From Nonomuraea dietziae (GTDB taxonomy: Bacteria; Actinomycetota; Actinomycetes; Streptosporangiales; Streptosporangiaceae): a stretch of DNA of 64,000 nucleotides. The DNA is taken from positions 6,696,001 to 6,760,000 of the forward strand of contig NZ_JACIBV010000001.1 of the NCBI RefSeq assembly GCF_014195505.1, in the 5' to 3' direction. The translations under genes and the position numbers were made by a program. This document shows positions 7,739 through 16,824 of the stretch, piece by piece; positions within the stretch are counted from its first letter, which is position 1, and the number at the start of each line of letters is the position of its first letter. The notes beneath the pieces were generated by a model. It searched no databases. It saw only the letters and a program-made list of their open reading frames with translations, and had not been told where the DNA came from.

Positions 7739-8934
7739 GGCGGGCGGCTCTCGCGACGGCGGTGGTGCTGCTGGTGACGCCGCCCGCGCACGCCGACGAG
7801 GTGCGTGCCAGCCAACAGCAGGTGATCAAGACCCTCCGGCTTCCGCAGGCGTGGAAGACGACCATGGGCGAGGGCGTGACGGTCGCCGTCCTCGACTCGG
7901 GGGTCGACCCAGGCCACCGTGACCTGGTGGGCTCGGTGAGCGTCGGCACCGACTACACCCAGGGCGCCAACCCCGCGGGCGTGGCGCCGTTGCGGCTGCA
8001 CGGCACCTACATGGCCTCCCTCATCGCCGGCCACGGCCACGGACCGGGGAACAACGACGGCGTCATCGGGGTCGCGCCCCGTGCCAGGATCCTGTCCGTC
8101 AGGGTGATCCTCGAGGAGGAGGAGCCCGGGTTCGGCCAGTTCAACACCGCCAAGCGCTACGAGGACGTGGTGGCCAAGGGCCTCAGGTACGCCGTCGACC
8201 AGGGCGCCCAGGTGGTCAACATGTCGATCTCCAAGGAGCTGGCCACCCAGGAGGAGCGTGAGGCCGTCCGCTACGCGATCTCCAAGGGGGTCGTGCTGGT
8301 GGCCGCCGCGGGAAACGACGGCGCCCGCAAACCCGCGGCCAGCGGCTTCGCGCCCTACTCCTATCCCGCCGCCTTCCCCGGGGTGGTCTCGGTGGCCGCC
8401 ACCGACGGCGGGCTGCGCCGCGCCTCCTTCTCCAACTGGAATCCGTCGGTGCTGCTGGCCGCGCCGGGCGTCGACATCCTGGGAGCGGGCCCCGGCGACG
8501 AGTACTGGGTCGGCAGGGGCACCTCGCAGGCCAGCGCGCTGGTGTCGGGGGTCGCCGCACTCATCAAGGCCAAGTACCCCCGCATGTCGCCCGCGATGGT
8601 GTCCCAGGCCCTCACCAGGGGCGCCTCCCAACGGCCCTCGGGCGGGTACGACACGGGCACCGGGTTCGGCGTCGTCAACGCGGAGGGAGCGCTCGCCGAG
8701 GCGGCGAAACTGTCCAGGCACACGCTCACCGCCAAGGGGGATGACAGCCACGACCCCGCCCGTTCGCTCGGCGTGGCGGCGGGACCCGTGCAGGTCATCC
8801 ACCGTGACCACCGGCGCGTGGCGGTCTACGGCTCCATCGCCGCCGCCGCGGCCGTCGCCGCGCTCACCGCCGTGCTGGTTCTCACCGCCCTGGTCAGGCG
8901 GGCACGCAGGGCGGACAATCCCCAGGACGCATGA
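7732..8934 (+). CDS. Mycosin-like S8 (subtilase) serine protease, copy A
   Basis: The 400-aa protein has a signal peptide (LRRAALATAVVLLVTPPAHA), a subtilase domain with Asp55 (VAVLDSGVDPGH), His90 (LHGTYMASLIAG) and Ser265 (GRGTSQASALVSG), and a C-terminal membrane helix (AAAAAVAALTAVLVLTALV) followed by basic residues. This is the layout of type VII secretion mycosins: exported, anchored by a C-terminal helix, with the protease outside. I chose GTG 7732, with AAGGGG upstream, because it puts the signal peptide at the N-terminus; it overlaps the previous stop by 7 bp. No ESX/Ecc genes are in the window, so the type VII role is by family only. Confidence 0.9.
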   Translation: MLRRAALATAVVLLVTPPAHADEVRASQQQVIKTLRLPQAWKTTMGEGVTVAVLDSGVDPGHRDLVGSVSVGTDYTQGANPAGVAPLRLHGTYMASLIAGHGHGPGNNDGVIGVAPRARILSVRVILEEEEPGFGQFNTAKRYEDVVAKGLRYAVDQGAQVVNMSISKELATQEEREAVRYAISKGVVLVAAAGNDGARKPAASGFAPYSYPAAFPGVVSVAATDGGLRRASFSNWNPSVLLAAPGVDILGAGPGDEYWVGRGTSQASALVSGVAALIKAKYPRMSPAMVSQALTRGASQRPSGGYDTGTGFGVVNAEGALAEAAKLSRHTLTAKGDDSHDPARSLGVAAGPVQVIHRDHRRVAVYGSIAAAAAVAALTAVLVLTALVRRARRADNPQDA

Positions 8935-8979
8935 TCCGCGCCCTTAGGGGGACGAATTACGTAGGAGAAACGCGCGAAA

Positions 8980-8997
8980 CGGGACATCAGTGTCCCG
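8980..8997 (+). other. Small hairpin between the two protease modules
   Basis: CGGGACA (8980-8986) and TGTCCCG (8991-8997) form a 7-bp perfect stem with a 4-nt loop, in the 95-bp gap between module A and module B. It may be a weak terminator or an operator; nothing favours one over the other. Confidence 0.45.
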
Positions 8998-9029
8998 GAA
9001 CGCGTCGCCGACCGAGTGAGTGAGGAGCG

Positions 9030-9947
9030 GTGGGGGACACGTCAGGGCGGGCTCGCAGGCGGCCGGTGTCCGGGCTGCCCCGAACCGGGCAGGTGGCGAA
9101 GGGCGGATCCCCGCTCGGCGCCCCGGTGACCCGGCGCTCTCGCGTGCGCTCCTGGCCGGCGGCCTCGGGCCGAACCAATCTCCAGGCGGCCAGGGAGCGC
9201 GCCGAGCGGGCGGCACTTGAGCGGGGCGTCCGGTTTCGCACCGTCTTCCTCACCATTCTCGGCGCGATCGTGACGCTGTCCGCGGTCGTGGTGCTCCTCG
9301 GCACGGTCGGTCTCATCGCCGAGACCAGGTCCAGGCCCCTCACGGTCGCCGAGCAGACCCGCTACAAGCAGGAGGAGATCGCCAGGCGGTGGCAGGCGTG
9401 GCCGACCACGGGAGTCTTCCCCGAGGAGGTCGCCTACCAGGGGCTCGACGAGGCCCAGCAGTACGCCAGGAGGGTCGGCATCGCCCCTGAGAGCACGTGC
9501 GCGGCGGCGGCCGACAACGCGGTGGGGCAGGTCCTCGAGGAGCACGGCTGCCTGACGATGCTGCGCGCCACCTACATCGACCAGAGCGCGATGTTCATGT
9601 TCACCGTGGGTGTGGCGGTGCTCAAGGACGAGGAGTCCAGGGTGGCGGCCACCGAGGCCCTGTCGGTCGACGACAGGGTGGGGGTGCTGCCCGTCGCCTT
9701 CCCCGGCACCGTGACCGAGCGCTTCGGCCTCGACCAGCGTCAGCGCAACGGCTGGGTGGGCGCGGGGCCCTACATCGTCTTCTCCGCCGCGGGCTACACC
9801 GACGGCCGCACCCGCGCCGCCGTGCCGGCCGAGGAGATCCTGCACAGCGAGCTGTGGCCGGCCGCCAGGTCCGTCGGCGGCCAGATCGCCTTCTTCCTCG
9901 CGGAGCCGCCCAAGGTGCCGCGTTGCACCCAGGGGAACGCGTGCTGA
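9030..9947 (+). CDS. Anchored partner of mycosin-like protease (copy B)
   Basis: The 305-aa paralogue of the protein at 7016-7738 has a longer basic, cytosolic-looking N-terminus of about 70 residues before its membrane helix (TVFLTILGAIVTLSAVVVLL). The outer domain repeats the shared landmarks: RRWQAWPTTGVFPEE, ARRVGI, TCAAAAD, HGCLTMLRATYID and FTVGV. The GTG at 9030 has GAGGAG just upstream. It is joined to the next gene by a 7-bp GTGCTGA overlap, identical to module A. The basic N-terminal extension is absent from copy A and could contact cytosolic partners or lipid heads (inference). Confidence 0.82.
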   Translation: MGDTSGRARRRPVSGLPRTGQVAKGGSPLGAPVTRRSRVRSWPAASGRTNLQAARERAERAALERGVRFRTVFLTILGAIVTLSAVVVLLGTVGLIAETRSRPLTVAEQTRYKQEEIARRWQAWPTTGVFPEEVAYQGLDEAQQYARRVGIAPESTCAAAADNAVGQVLEEHGCLTMLRATYIDQSAMFMFTVGVAVLKDEESRVAATEALSVDDRVGVLPVAFPGTVTERFGLDQRQRNGWVGAGPYIVFSAAGYTDGRTRAAVPAEEILHSELWPAARSVGGQIAFFLAEPPKVPRCTQGNAC

Positions 9948-11107
9948 CCGCCGTCCGGTCGCTGCTGGCGGCCGCCGTGCTGCTGTACGGCACAGCCGCG
10001 CCGCCCGATCGCGAGCAGCAGCAGTGGGTGCTGACCGCGATAAACGCCGAGCAGGCCTGGACGGTCAGCAAGGGCGAGGGCGTCACGGTCGCGGTGGTCG
10101 ACAGCGCCGTGGCGCAGCAGGCCCCTGGGCTCAAGGGCAGGGTGACGGTCGCTCCTGACATGACCACCTCGAACATCGACAGGGAGAGCGTCGCCCCCGG
10201 CGACCACGGCACCGCGATGGCCGGGCTCATCGCCGCCTCGGGGGAGAAGGGCGGCTTCGTCGGCGTCGCCCCGCGCTCCCGCATCCTGTCGGTGCCGATC
10301 ACCGTGGACGAGCCGCTGGGCGGCGGCGCCGTCCCGCCTGAGCAGGACGCGGAGTCGATGAGGGACAGTCCGCTGGCCAGGGCGATCCGCTACGCCACCG
10401 ACCGCGGCGCCAAGGTCGTCAGCATGTCGATCGGCACGTACGGCGTGCGCAAATCCGAACGCGAGGCCGTCACCTACGCCCTCGGCAGGGGTGTGGTGCT
10501 CGTCGCCGCCGTCGGCAACGACGGCCAGGGGCGCTACGCCACCTCCAACGGCACCTCCTACTGGAGCTTCCCCGCCGGCTACCCGGGCGTGATCGGGGTG
10601 TCGGCGATCGACAGGCAGGGCAAGCGGGCCGCCTTCAGCAGCGACAACCTCTCTGTCATGATCGCCGCGCCCGGCGTCGACGTGCCCGTCGTGAACGCGG
10701 ACGGCGAGCTCGGCACCAGCAAGGGCACCAGCGCCGCGGCCGCGCTGGTCTCAGGGGTCGCCGCCCTGATCAAGTCGCGCTATCCGAACCTGCCTCCCGA
10801 GCAGGTGGCCCAGGCGATCGCGGGCAGCGCCCGCGCGCGTCCCTCCACCGGCTACGACGAGAAGGTCGGGTTCGGCGTGGTGGACGCGGCCGCCGCTCTC
10901 GCCAGGGCGGGCGAGCTGGTTGGTCAGCAGCGCGGCGTCGCCGTCCCCGACGGCCAGCACTTCGGCGCGGGGGAGAAGGCGCCGCTGCCCTCGCCCCCTG
11001 GGCCGAGCCCGTGGCGGATGTGGCTGTTCGGCGGTGGCGTGCTGCTGGGGTTGGTGGCGTTCGGCGGCGCCGTCACGCTGCTGAGCCAGCGAACCCGCCG
11101 AAACTGA
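9941..11107 (+). CDS. Mycosin-like S8 (subtilase) serine protease, copy B
   Basis: The 388-aa protein has a short signal segment (RSLLAAAVLLYGTAA), a catalytic triad with Asp54 (VAVVDSAV), His89 (GDHGTAMAGLIAA) and Ser264 (SKGTSAAAALVSG), a Pro-rich linker, and a C-terminal helix (MWLFGGGVLLGLVAFGGAV) ending in basic residues. The true start is the GTG at 9941, which has AGGGGAA upstream; the same frame stays open far upstream only as a shadow of the partner gene. Triad spacing is nearly identical to copy A, which supports origin by tandem duplication. Copy B lacks the usual Gly after Asp-Ser (DSA rather than DSG), a mild deviation near the active site. Confidence 0.9.
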   Translation: MLTAVRSLLAAAVLLYGTAAPPDREQQQWVLTAINAEQAWTVSKGEGVTVAVVDSAVAQQAPGLKGRVTVAPDMTTSNIDRESVAPGDHGTAMAGLIAASGEKGGFVGVAPRSRILSVPITVDEPLGGGAVPPEQDAESMRDSPLARAIRYATDRGAKVVSMSIGTYGVRKSEREAVTYALGRGVVLVAAVGNDGQGRYATSNGTSYWSFPAGYPGVIGVSAIDRQGKRAAFSSDNLSVMIAAPGVDVPVVNADGELGTSKGTSAAAALVSGVAALIKSRYPNLPPEQVAQAIAGSARARPSTGYDEKVGFGVVDAAAALARAGELVGQQRGVAVPDGQHFGAGEKAPLPSPPGPSPWRMWLFGGGVLLGLVAFGGAVTLLSQRTRRN

Positions 11108-11144
11108 TCACGATCGTGGCTTTTGTCGGCTATGGTCCCGCCTC

Positions 11145-11480
11145 ATGAGTTACGAGCTGCACGTGGAGCGTGAGTCTCCGCTCGCCTTCGCCGAGCTCGC
11201 GAAAGCGATGGCGCCCGCCGGGTTCTCGCTGCGCGACCAGGGAGAGATCCTCGTCGGCGACGAGCCCCGTCCCGTCGCGCACTGGCGCGAGCGCGTGGTC
11301 GGCCGCCCTTCGTCCGACTGGGACGTGGCCCAGCTCGTCCGGCTCGCCGCGGTGCTCGGCGGCCGTCTGCTCGGCGAGGACGGCGAGCACTACTACCTGC
11401 GCGACGGCGTCATCGAGGTCGACGGGGACCCGATCGGCAAGATCGACCAGATTCTCGTGGAGGGCCCCGCCGCATGGTGA
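11145..11480 (+). CDS. Hypothetical protein upstream of ATL gene
   Basis: The 111-aa soluble protein (MSYELHVERESPLAFAELAKAM...ILVEGPAAW) has no signal peptide, membrane segment or catalytic motif that I recognise. It is acidic and compact, which suggests a small single-domain fold. The last 7 bases overlap the ATG of the alkyltransferase-like gene, so the two are translationally coupled. That coupling is the only clue to a role. A short gap of 37 bp separates it from the upstream protease. Confidence 0.72.
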   Translation: MSYELHVERESPLAFAELAKAMAPAGFSLRDQGEILVGDEPRPVAHWRERVVGRPSSDWDVAQLVRLAAVLGGRLLGEDGEHYYLRDGVIEVDGDPIGKIDQILVEGPAAW

Positions 11481-11794
11481 GCCCCTACGGTGAGCGGGTG
11501 CTCGACGTCGTCGAGCGGATCCCGCCCGGCCAGGTCATGGCCTACGGAGACATCGCCGAGTACCTCGGGGAGGGCGGGCCCCGGCAGGTGGGCACGGTCA
11601 TGTCCACCTGGGGCGGAGGCGTGCCGTGGTGGCGCGTCGTGCACGCCGACGGAACGGCGGCGGCGGGGCTGCTCGACAGGGCGCTGGCGCACTGGCGCGA
11701 GGAGGACACACCGCTGCGTGGCGAGAAAGTCGACATGCGACGGGCCCGATGGTTGCCTTCAGGGGACTTTCAGGAACCAACTGACCTGGCATGA
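11474..11794 (+). CDS. Alkyltransferase-like protein (ATL), MGMT fold without catalytic Cys
   Basis: The 106-aa protein is the DNA-binding half of an O6-alkylguanine methyltransferase: RVLDVVERIPPGQVMAYGDIAEYLG, then the expected PCHRV site reads PWWRVV. Replacement of the acceptor Cys by Trp is the mark of ATL proteins, which bind O6-alkylguanine without repairing it and hand lesions to nucleotide excision repair (known for the family). A helix-turn-helix with an arginine-finger type sequence precedes the site. By context it matches Rv3204. Start ATG 11474 or GTG 11477. Confidence 0.9.
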   Translation: MVSPYGERVLDVVERIPPGQVMAYGDIAEYLGEGGPRQVGTVMSTWGGGVPWWRVVHADGTAAAGLLDRALAHWREEDTPLRGEKVDMRRARWLPSGDFQEPTDLA

Positions 11795-11887
11795 CACGCT
11801 TTTTGCGGATTTGTGGCATGTGACGCGCATTACCATAGCGAAGGACCGTGCCCACCTGTTCCCGGGTCCGAAAGGCGGTGCCCCTTC

Positions 11888-14740
11888 ATGGCCACCCCGA
11901 CCGGCGACGTCGTCGCCGAGCGCCTGAGGGTTGTCCAGGACCTCTGTGACCGGGGGGAGCCGCTGGATGTGATCATGCGGACCGTCCGGTCAGCGGGGCT
12001 GCCCCCCGACGAGCGGCGCGCGTTCGACGCCGACGTGCTGAGCGGCTCGCTCGGCCAGCGTTTCGACCAGGCCGCCAAGCGCGGCGCCGCCCGCAGGCGC
12101 GAACTGGTCACCCTGTTCAGGCCCTACCTGGCAGAGGTCGACCAGGGCGTCAAGCGCGACCTGCCCGTCGCGCGCAGGCTCGCCTACCACCTGGTCGAGC
12201 ACCGCTCCGACGACGAGCTGATCGACGGTGACGCGCTCACCAAGGTCATCGCGGCCGCGGCCGAGCCGTCCAAGCGCATCCGCAAGGGCCTGCGCTGGTA
12301 TGCCGACCTGCCCTTCGCCGACGAACTCCCGCACGACCTCTACCGGCTGCGCCGCTCCGACCTGGTGCCCGTCACGCAGATCGACGACATCGTCTGGGAG
12401 AACGGCAGGCTCCGTGTCGACGGCTACGCCTACCTGGCGGGCCTGTCGGTGCGCAGCCGACGCTTCAACAGGGCGACCGTCGTGCTGCGCGGCCCCCGCT
12501 GGCTGCCGCCGGTGCGGATGCGCACCCGCCGCACGCTCGCGCCCGAGGCCACTCACGCCGCGCGTGAGCCGGGCTGCAACTACGACTGGTCGGGCTTCAC
12601 CGCCACCCTGAGCCCGTGGCCGCTGCGCTGGCGCTCCTCGCTGCGCGCCGCGGTCTCGGCGGTGCGGCGCAAGATGCGCCACAGGCCCGCCGTCCAGGAC
12701 ACCACCACCTGGCGCGCGGAGATCGTCTTCTGGTCCCGCGGCGCCAGGGCCACCGGACTGCTGCGCGGGGCCTCCCTCGGCAGGACCGAGCGGCCCGCGG
12801 GTCTGCGGGTCAAGCCGCGCTGGTGGGTGCGTCCCGTCTGGACCTCCGACCGGGCGCTCCAGGTCGTGCTCCAGCCGAACAGGGCCGAGCTGACAGGGGT
12901 GAAGCTCGACGGCGAGCGGCTCGAGCTGACCGTCTTCCTGGCCGGCCGCACCTGCACCAAGGGCCATGCCAGGCTCGGCGGCCACCGCATGCACGCCGAC
13001 TTCCAGCCCGTCGAGGGCGGCACCAACGTGCTGGTGACGCTGGCCGTGCCCGCCCTGCTTCAGGAGAAGGACGGGCGGCGGCTGTGGGTCGAGCCCAAGG
13101 GCGACCCCGCGGCCTCCGTCATGCTCGGCGACGCGCTGGAGGAGACCAGGGCGCAGGTCGGCGACCGCGAGATCACGGTGCTCGGCGACAGGCGTGACCG
13201 CGTCGTCGTCTCCGCGCACAGGATCAGGCCGGTGATCACCTCCGTCTCGTGGGACGGACCCGTGCTCGAACTGCGCGGCGAGTACCCCGACGCCGAAGGC
13301 GCGCGGCGGATGTCGCTCAGGCACCGCTCGGGGCTGATGTACCACGCGGACATGGCACGCTCCGGCGACGCCTTCACCGTACGGCTGAAGCCGTCCGAGA
13401 TGGAGCGGTTCGGGGAGCTCGTCCCCATGCCGTCGGGCACCTGGAACCTGTCGGTGCGTCACCCCACGGGCGAGATCGTGCCCGTGCGGGTCTCGCACGC
13501 GGCGCTGCCCTCGCTCGACGAGAGCCGCCACTCCTTCGCGGGACGTGGCTACCGGTTCGTGTCCACCCGCTTCGACGTGCCCGTGCTCATGGCGGAGGAG
13601 TCGCGTCCCGCCGACGAGAAGGGCGTCGCGGGCACCCACGTGCTGCGTCGCGTCTTCTACCCGGCCCAGCGCGGCGAGCCGCTGAACGACGCGACCGTCT
13701 ACGTGGTCAACGACGGCCGCCACTACGCCGACAGCGTCCGCGCGATCTACGAGGAGCGGCTGCGGCGCGGAGACGACCGCGAGCACATCTGGATCGTCAA
13801 GGACGGCGCGTTCGTGCCGCCGGGACCCGCCACCGTGGTCCGCGCGGGCAGCCGCGAGCACCACGCGGCACTGGCACGTTCCCGGCACATCGTGACCAAC
13901 TCCTTCCTGCCCGCCTGGTTCAGGGCGCGCGAGGACCAGGTCGTCGTCCAGGCCTGGCACGGCACGCCCGCCAAGCGCATCGGCAACGACCTGCCGCACA
14001 TGTCCCGCGACCCCCGCCCGCCTGTCTGGTACCGCCAGGCGGCGGAGGTGCGGGGCTGGGACGTGCTGCTGTCCCAGTCCCCGTGGGCGACCCCCGTGCT
14101 GCGCGAGGCGTTCGGGTACAAGGGCGAGGTGCTGGAGAGCGGGCTGCCGCGCAACGACGTGCTCAGCTCACCCGACAGGGAGGAGCTGGCGGCTGCGGTA
14201 CGGCGGCGGCTGGGGCTGATCGAGGGCAAGAAGGTCGTGCTCTACGCGCCGACATGGCGCGACTACGACAGGAAGAACAGCACCATCAAGCTGGACCTGT
14301 CGCTGGCCAGGGCCGAGCTCGGCGCCGATCACGAACTGCTGGTACGGGCGCACCCGATGCAGGCGATGCCGCTCGTGCCGGGGGAGGTGGCGCACGACGT
14401 CACCACCTACCCCGACATGTCCGACCTCCTGCTGGTGGCGGACGTGCTGGTCACGGACTACTCGTCGTCGATGTTCGACTTCGTGGCGACGGGAAGGCCG
14501 ATCGTCTTCTTCACCTACGACCTGGAGAAGTACTCGTCGAGGCGGGGGCTGTACCTGGACCTGGCCTCGCAGGCTCCCGGGCCGCTGCTGTCGAAGTCGG
14601 GCGAGGTCGTGGAGGCCCTGCGGTCGATCGACACGGTGGCGGCCGCGCACGCCGACCGCTACGAGGCGTTCAAAGCCACGTACGCGCCTCGCGACGACGG
14701 CAAGGCGACGGCCAGGGTCGTCGACCACGTCTTCTCGTAG
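11888..14740 (+). CDS. CDP-glycerol glycerophosphotransferase family protein (TagF/TarF-like)
   Basis: The 950-aa protein's last 350 residues match the Glyphos_transf (TagF-type) domain: SRHIVTNSFLPAWF, QAWHGTPAKRIGNDL, VVLYAPTWRDYDRKN, VRAHPMQ and VTDYSSSMFDFVATGRP. The N-terminal 600 residues are not a second glycosyltransferase that I recognise; they include beta-rich stretches and basic clusters, and may be scaffolding or sugar-binding modules. Such enzymes polymerise poly(glycerol-phosphate)-type cell-wall glycopolymers at the membrane. The ATG at 11888 (MATPTGDVVAERL) is the best start, though its ribosome site (AAAGGCGG) is distant. There are no other teichoic acid genes nearby. Confidence 0.85.
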   Translation: MATPTGDVVAERLRVVQDLCDRGEPLDVIMRTVRSAGLPPDERRAFDADVLSGSLGQRFDQAAKRGAARRRELVTLFRPYLAEVDQGVKRDLPVARRLAYHLVEHRSDDELIDGDALTKVIAAAAEPSKRIRKGLRWYADLPFADELPHDLYRLRRSDLVPVTQIDDIVWENGRLRVDGYAYLAGLSVRSRRFNRATVVLRGPRWLPPVRMRTRRTLAPEATHAAREPGCNYDWSGFTATLSPWPLRWRSSLRAAVSAVRRKMRHRPAVQDTTTWRAEIVFWSRGARATGLLRGASLGRTERPAGLRVKPRWWVRPVWTSDRALQVVLQPNRAELTGVKLDGERLELTVFLAGRTCTKGHARLGGHRMHADFQPVEGGTNVLVTLAVPALLQEKDGRRLWVEPKGDPAASVMLGDALEETRAQVGDREITVLGDRRDRVVVSAHRIRPVITSVSWDGPVLELRGEYPDAEGARRMSLRHRSGLMYHADMARSGDAFTVRLKPSEMERFGELVPMPSGTWNLSVRHPTGEIVPVRVSHAALPSLDESRHSFAGRGYRFVSTRFDVPVLMAEESRPADEKGVAGTHVLRRVFYPAQRGEPLNDATVYVVNDGRHYADSVRAIYEERLRRGDDREHIWIVKDGAFVPPGPATVVRAGSREHHAALARSRHIVTNSFLPAWFRAREDQVVVQAWHGTPAKRIGNDLPHMSRDPRPPVWYRQAAEVRGWDVLLSQSPWATPVLREAFGYKGEVLESGLPRNDVLSSPDREELAAAVRRRLGLIEGKKVVLYAPTWRDYDRKNSTIKLDLSLARAELGADHELLVRAHPMQAMPLVPGEVAHDVTTYPDMSDLLLVADVLVTDYSSSMFDFVATGRPIVFFTYDLEKYSSRRGLYLDLASQAPGPLLSKSGEVVEALRSIDTVAAAHADRYEAFKATYAPRDDGKATARVVDHVFS

Positions 14741-14964
14741 GGCTCGCCCGAGGGGCTCAAGGGCCTGACCGCGCAACCCCACCCCGCTGTCGCATGGAGG
14801 ACTCGGGGTGGGAGGCGGTCTCCCCGTCGACGAGCGGGCTCAACCGCCCGCCGCGCGATCACGCGCCCGGCTCACCGATCGTGATCCACCTGGCCTGCCC
14901 CCACCGCCTTCGCCAATCCGACTGCTCATCCAGCCGCGCCACCCAGGGCATGGCAGGTCGTGGG

Positions 14965-15444
14965 TCAGTGACCCGTCGACAGGTCTCCGACGGCATCGGC
15001 GTAGTAGACCGATCCGCCCAGGTGGAACGCGATCTGCCGGAAGGTCCAGCCCTCGCCGGGGGAGCGGTCCAGTTCGTCGGAGGTGAGCGCGTTCAGCCGG
15101 GCGGACCAGATCCGGGCGAGACGGAGGAGCCGGCTCGAAGCCTCCTCCAGGTCCTGCTCGGTGAAGGGCGCCAGATCCGCGGGGGTGGTGATCGCCGACG
15201 CGTGCCAGCGATCAGGGACGGTCTCGTGTCCCGCCAGCCGTGCCTCCAGCTCGGCGAGGTGGTCGACGAGGTGGTCGGCCACCCTGCGGATCGCCTTGTG
15301 CGGGGTGTAGATCCGCTGATCGGTCTGGAACGGCCGGCCGTCCCACGCCGTCCATGTGGCAGCCAGGCCCAGGACGTGGTCGACCATCGCCGTCACGACC
15401 AGCGCGGGGGAGCGGTCGTCGGTGATCGGAATTTCATTCGTCAT
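14965..15444 (-). CDS. DinB-like four-helix protein
   Basis: The 159-aa protein resembles the DinB/YfiT superfamily of metal-binding four-helix bundles often linked to mycothiol or bacillithiol chemistry. Visible features are ADHLVDHLAELEARLAG near residues 55-71, RWHAS, and the late HLGGSVYYAD, supplying His residues of the type used as metal ligands. The ATG at 15444 is the only good start. It is isolated between a plus-strand wall-polymer gene and a minus-strand acetyltransferase 240 bp away. The enzymatic role is unknown. The 224 bp to its left (14741-14964) show nothing I recognise. Confidence 0.7.
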   Translation of the reverse strand: MTNEIPITDDRSPALVVTAMVDHVLGLAATWTAWDGRPFQTDQRIYTPHKAIRRVADHLVDHLAELEARLAGHETVPDRWHASAITTPADLAPFTEQDLEEASSRLLRLARIWSARLNALTSDELDRSPGEGWTFRQIAFHLGGSVYYADAVGDLSTGH

Positions 15445-15685
15445 TGTCCGTCTCCATCTCGGTGCGCTCTGCGGGAAGGTCGCGTCCGGGCCTCACGGCC
15501 CATCTGGCCGACCCGCGGCTCAACCTAGACGCGGGACGTGTCGGCGATCGCCGAAGCATGGCGTCCCTGTCGAGGCGGCCGAAGCCCGGCCGCCTCGACA
15601 GGCCGTCGCACCGATCAAGCGGGCATGGGGAGGCGCCATCCACGCAAGCACACCCGAAGGTGCGATCACGCGGTCCTGATCAGCC

Positions 15686-16630
15686 TCACACCATCAGAAT
15701 GCGCCGGCCCGTGACCCGGTAGCCGATCCGTTCGAACGTCGCCGCCATCGGATGGTTGCCGACGTCGGTGTTGTCGAAAATCAGCGGCTCGCCCTCCGCC
15801 GCGAAGATGTGCACCGCCTCCGCCAGCAGGTCGTACGCGTACCCGTGGCCCCTGTGCCGGTGGTCGACGCCGATGTAGCCGATCGTCGCGAAGCGGTCGG
15901 CGCGTGTGGGCATCACCAGGCCGACCAGCTCGCCGGCAGCGTCGTGGGCCAGCCGCCATCTGGCGCGCCCGCCGGGCATGTCGCCGATCATGGCCACGAG
16001 GTCGGCCGCCACCGCCTCGGCCGGCTTGCGGCGGAGCTCGGCCTGGTCCTCCGCGTCCAGGCTGCCGGTGACGACCTGGGCGACCAGGTCCACCAGGACC
16101 TGTTCGTCCGTGACAGGGGTGAAGGTGAGCCTCGTCGAGCGGGGCGGCAGGCCGTACTCGGGGATCCACTGCAGGTTGAGCCGCTCGACGTGAAAGGTGA
16201 GCCCCGCCCGCTCCGCGGCCTGGATGCGGGCGTCGGCCTCGGCGCGGGCGTCGGGACGGGTACGCCAGTCGGCGGGCACCAGGAGGTGGTACTGGGGCCG
16301 AGGGCCCATCGGCGAGTGGTAGTCCGCGGTGACGAGCGCGGAGTAGGCGGCTTCGAGCACGGCGGTGCCGTTCTCGACGGTGTCGAAGTCGAGGTAGTCG
16401 AGGCTCCAGGGGTGCTGCTCTCTCTGCGGGGCGCGGAAGGCGGCCCTGGCGACGACCTTCTCGCCCTGCTGGGCGATCCAGACCCAGGCGGGACGGTACT
16501 CGCCGTCGGCGGCCAGTTCCATGAAGGCCCGCGGACGCTGTCCGACACCGGACGTCGGCAGGGTGGTGATGCTGTCGAAAAGGGCGAACTCGCTCTCGTC
16601 GGCGAGGGCGCGGATGACCAGCTCGGTCAA
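15686..16630 (-). CDS. GNAT family N-acetyltransferase
   Basis: The 314-aa protein ends in a GNAT core: RWRLAHDAAGELVGLVMP, then the acetyl-CoA loop YIGVDHRHRGHGYAYDLL, then NTDVGNHPMAATFERIGYRV. The N-terminal half looks like a degenerate second GNAT domain (QQGEKVVARAAFRAPQ). I chose a TTG start at 16630 because AGGAG lies 7 nt upstream and no in-frame ATG or GTG exists nearby; the open frame continues far to the right only as antisense to the DUF885 gene. The substrate is unknown. Confidence 0.85.
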   Translation of the reverse strand: MTELVIRALADESEFALFDSITTLPTSGVGQRPRAFMELAADGEYRPAWVWIAQQGEKVVARAAFRAPQREQHPWSLDYLDFDTVENGTAVLEAAYSALVTADYHSPMGPRPQYHLLVPADWRTRPDARAEADARIQAAERAGLTFHVERLNLQWIPEYGLPPRSTRLTFTPVTDEQVLVDLVAQVVTGSLDAEDQAELRRKPAEAVAADLVAMIGDMPGGRARWRLAHDAAGELVGLVMPTRADRFATIGYIGVDHRHRGHGYAYDLLAEAVHIFAAEGEPLIFDNTDVGNHPMAATFERIGYRVTGRRILMV

Positions 16631-16824
16631 GGGATTCTCCTGTGGAAGGAGCGCTCCCGTCAGGCGGACACCTGGGTTGTGTGGGAGCGCGAAAGCGTAA
16701 CGGGGAACATGCGGCTCCTCACCTCCTTCGTGCGTGATCAACGGACGTACGGTATCGGGCGGTGCGAGGCGGGGCAAGGGACGCCCCCAGGGAATGCCGG
16801 GCGGAACGGGATGGTTGTGGCATC

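Noticed and set aside
11990..13999. 669-codon minus-strand frame opposite the CDP-glycerol transferase gene
   Set aside because: Shadow frame with no ribosome site and no recognisable domain; the plus strand has clear TagF-type motifs.
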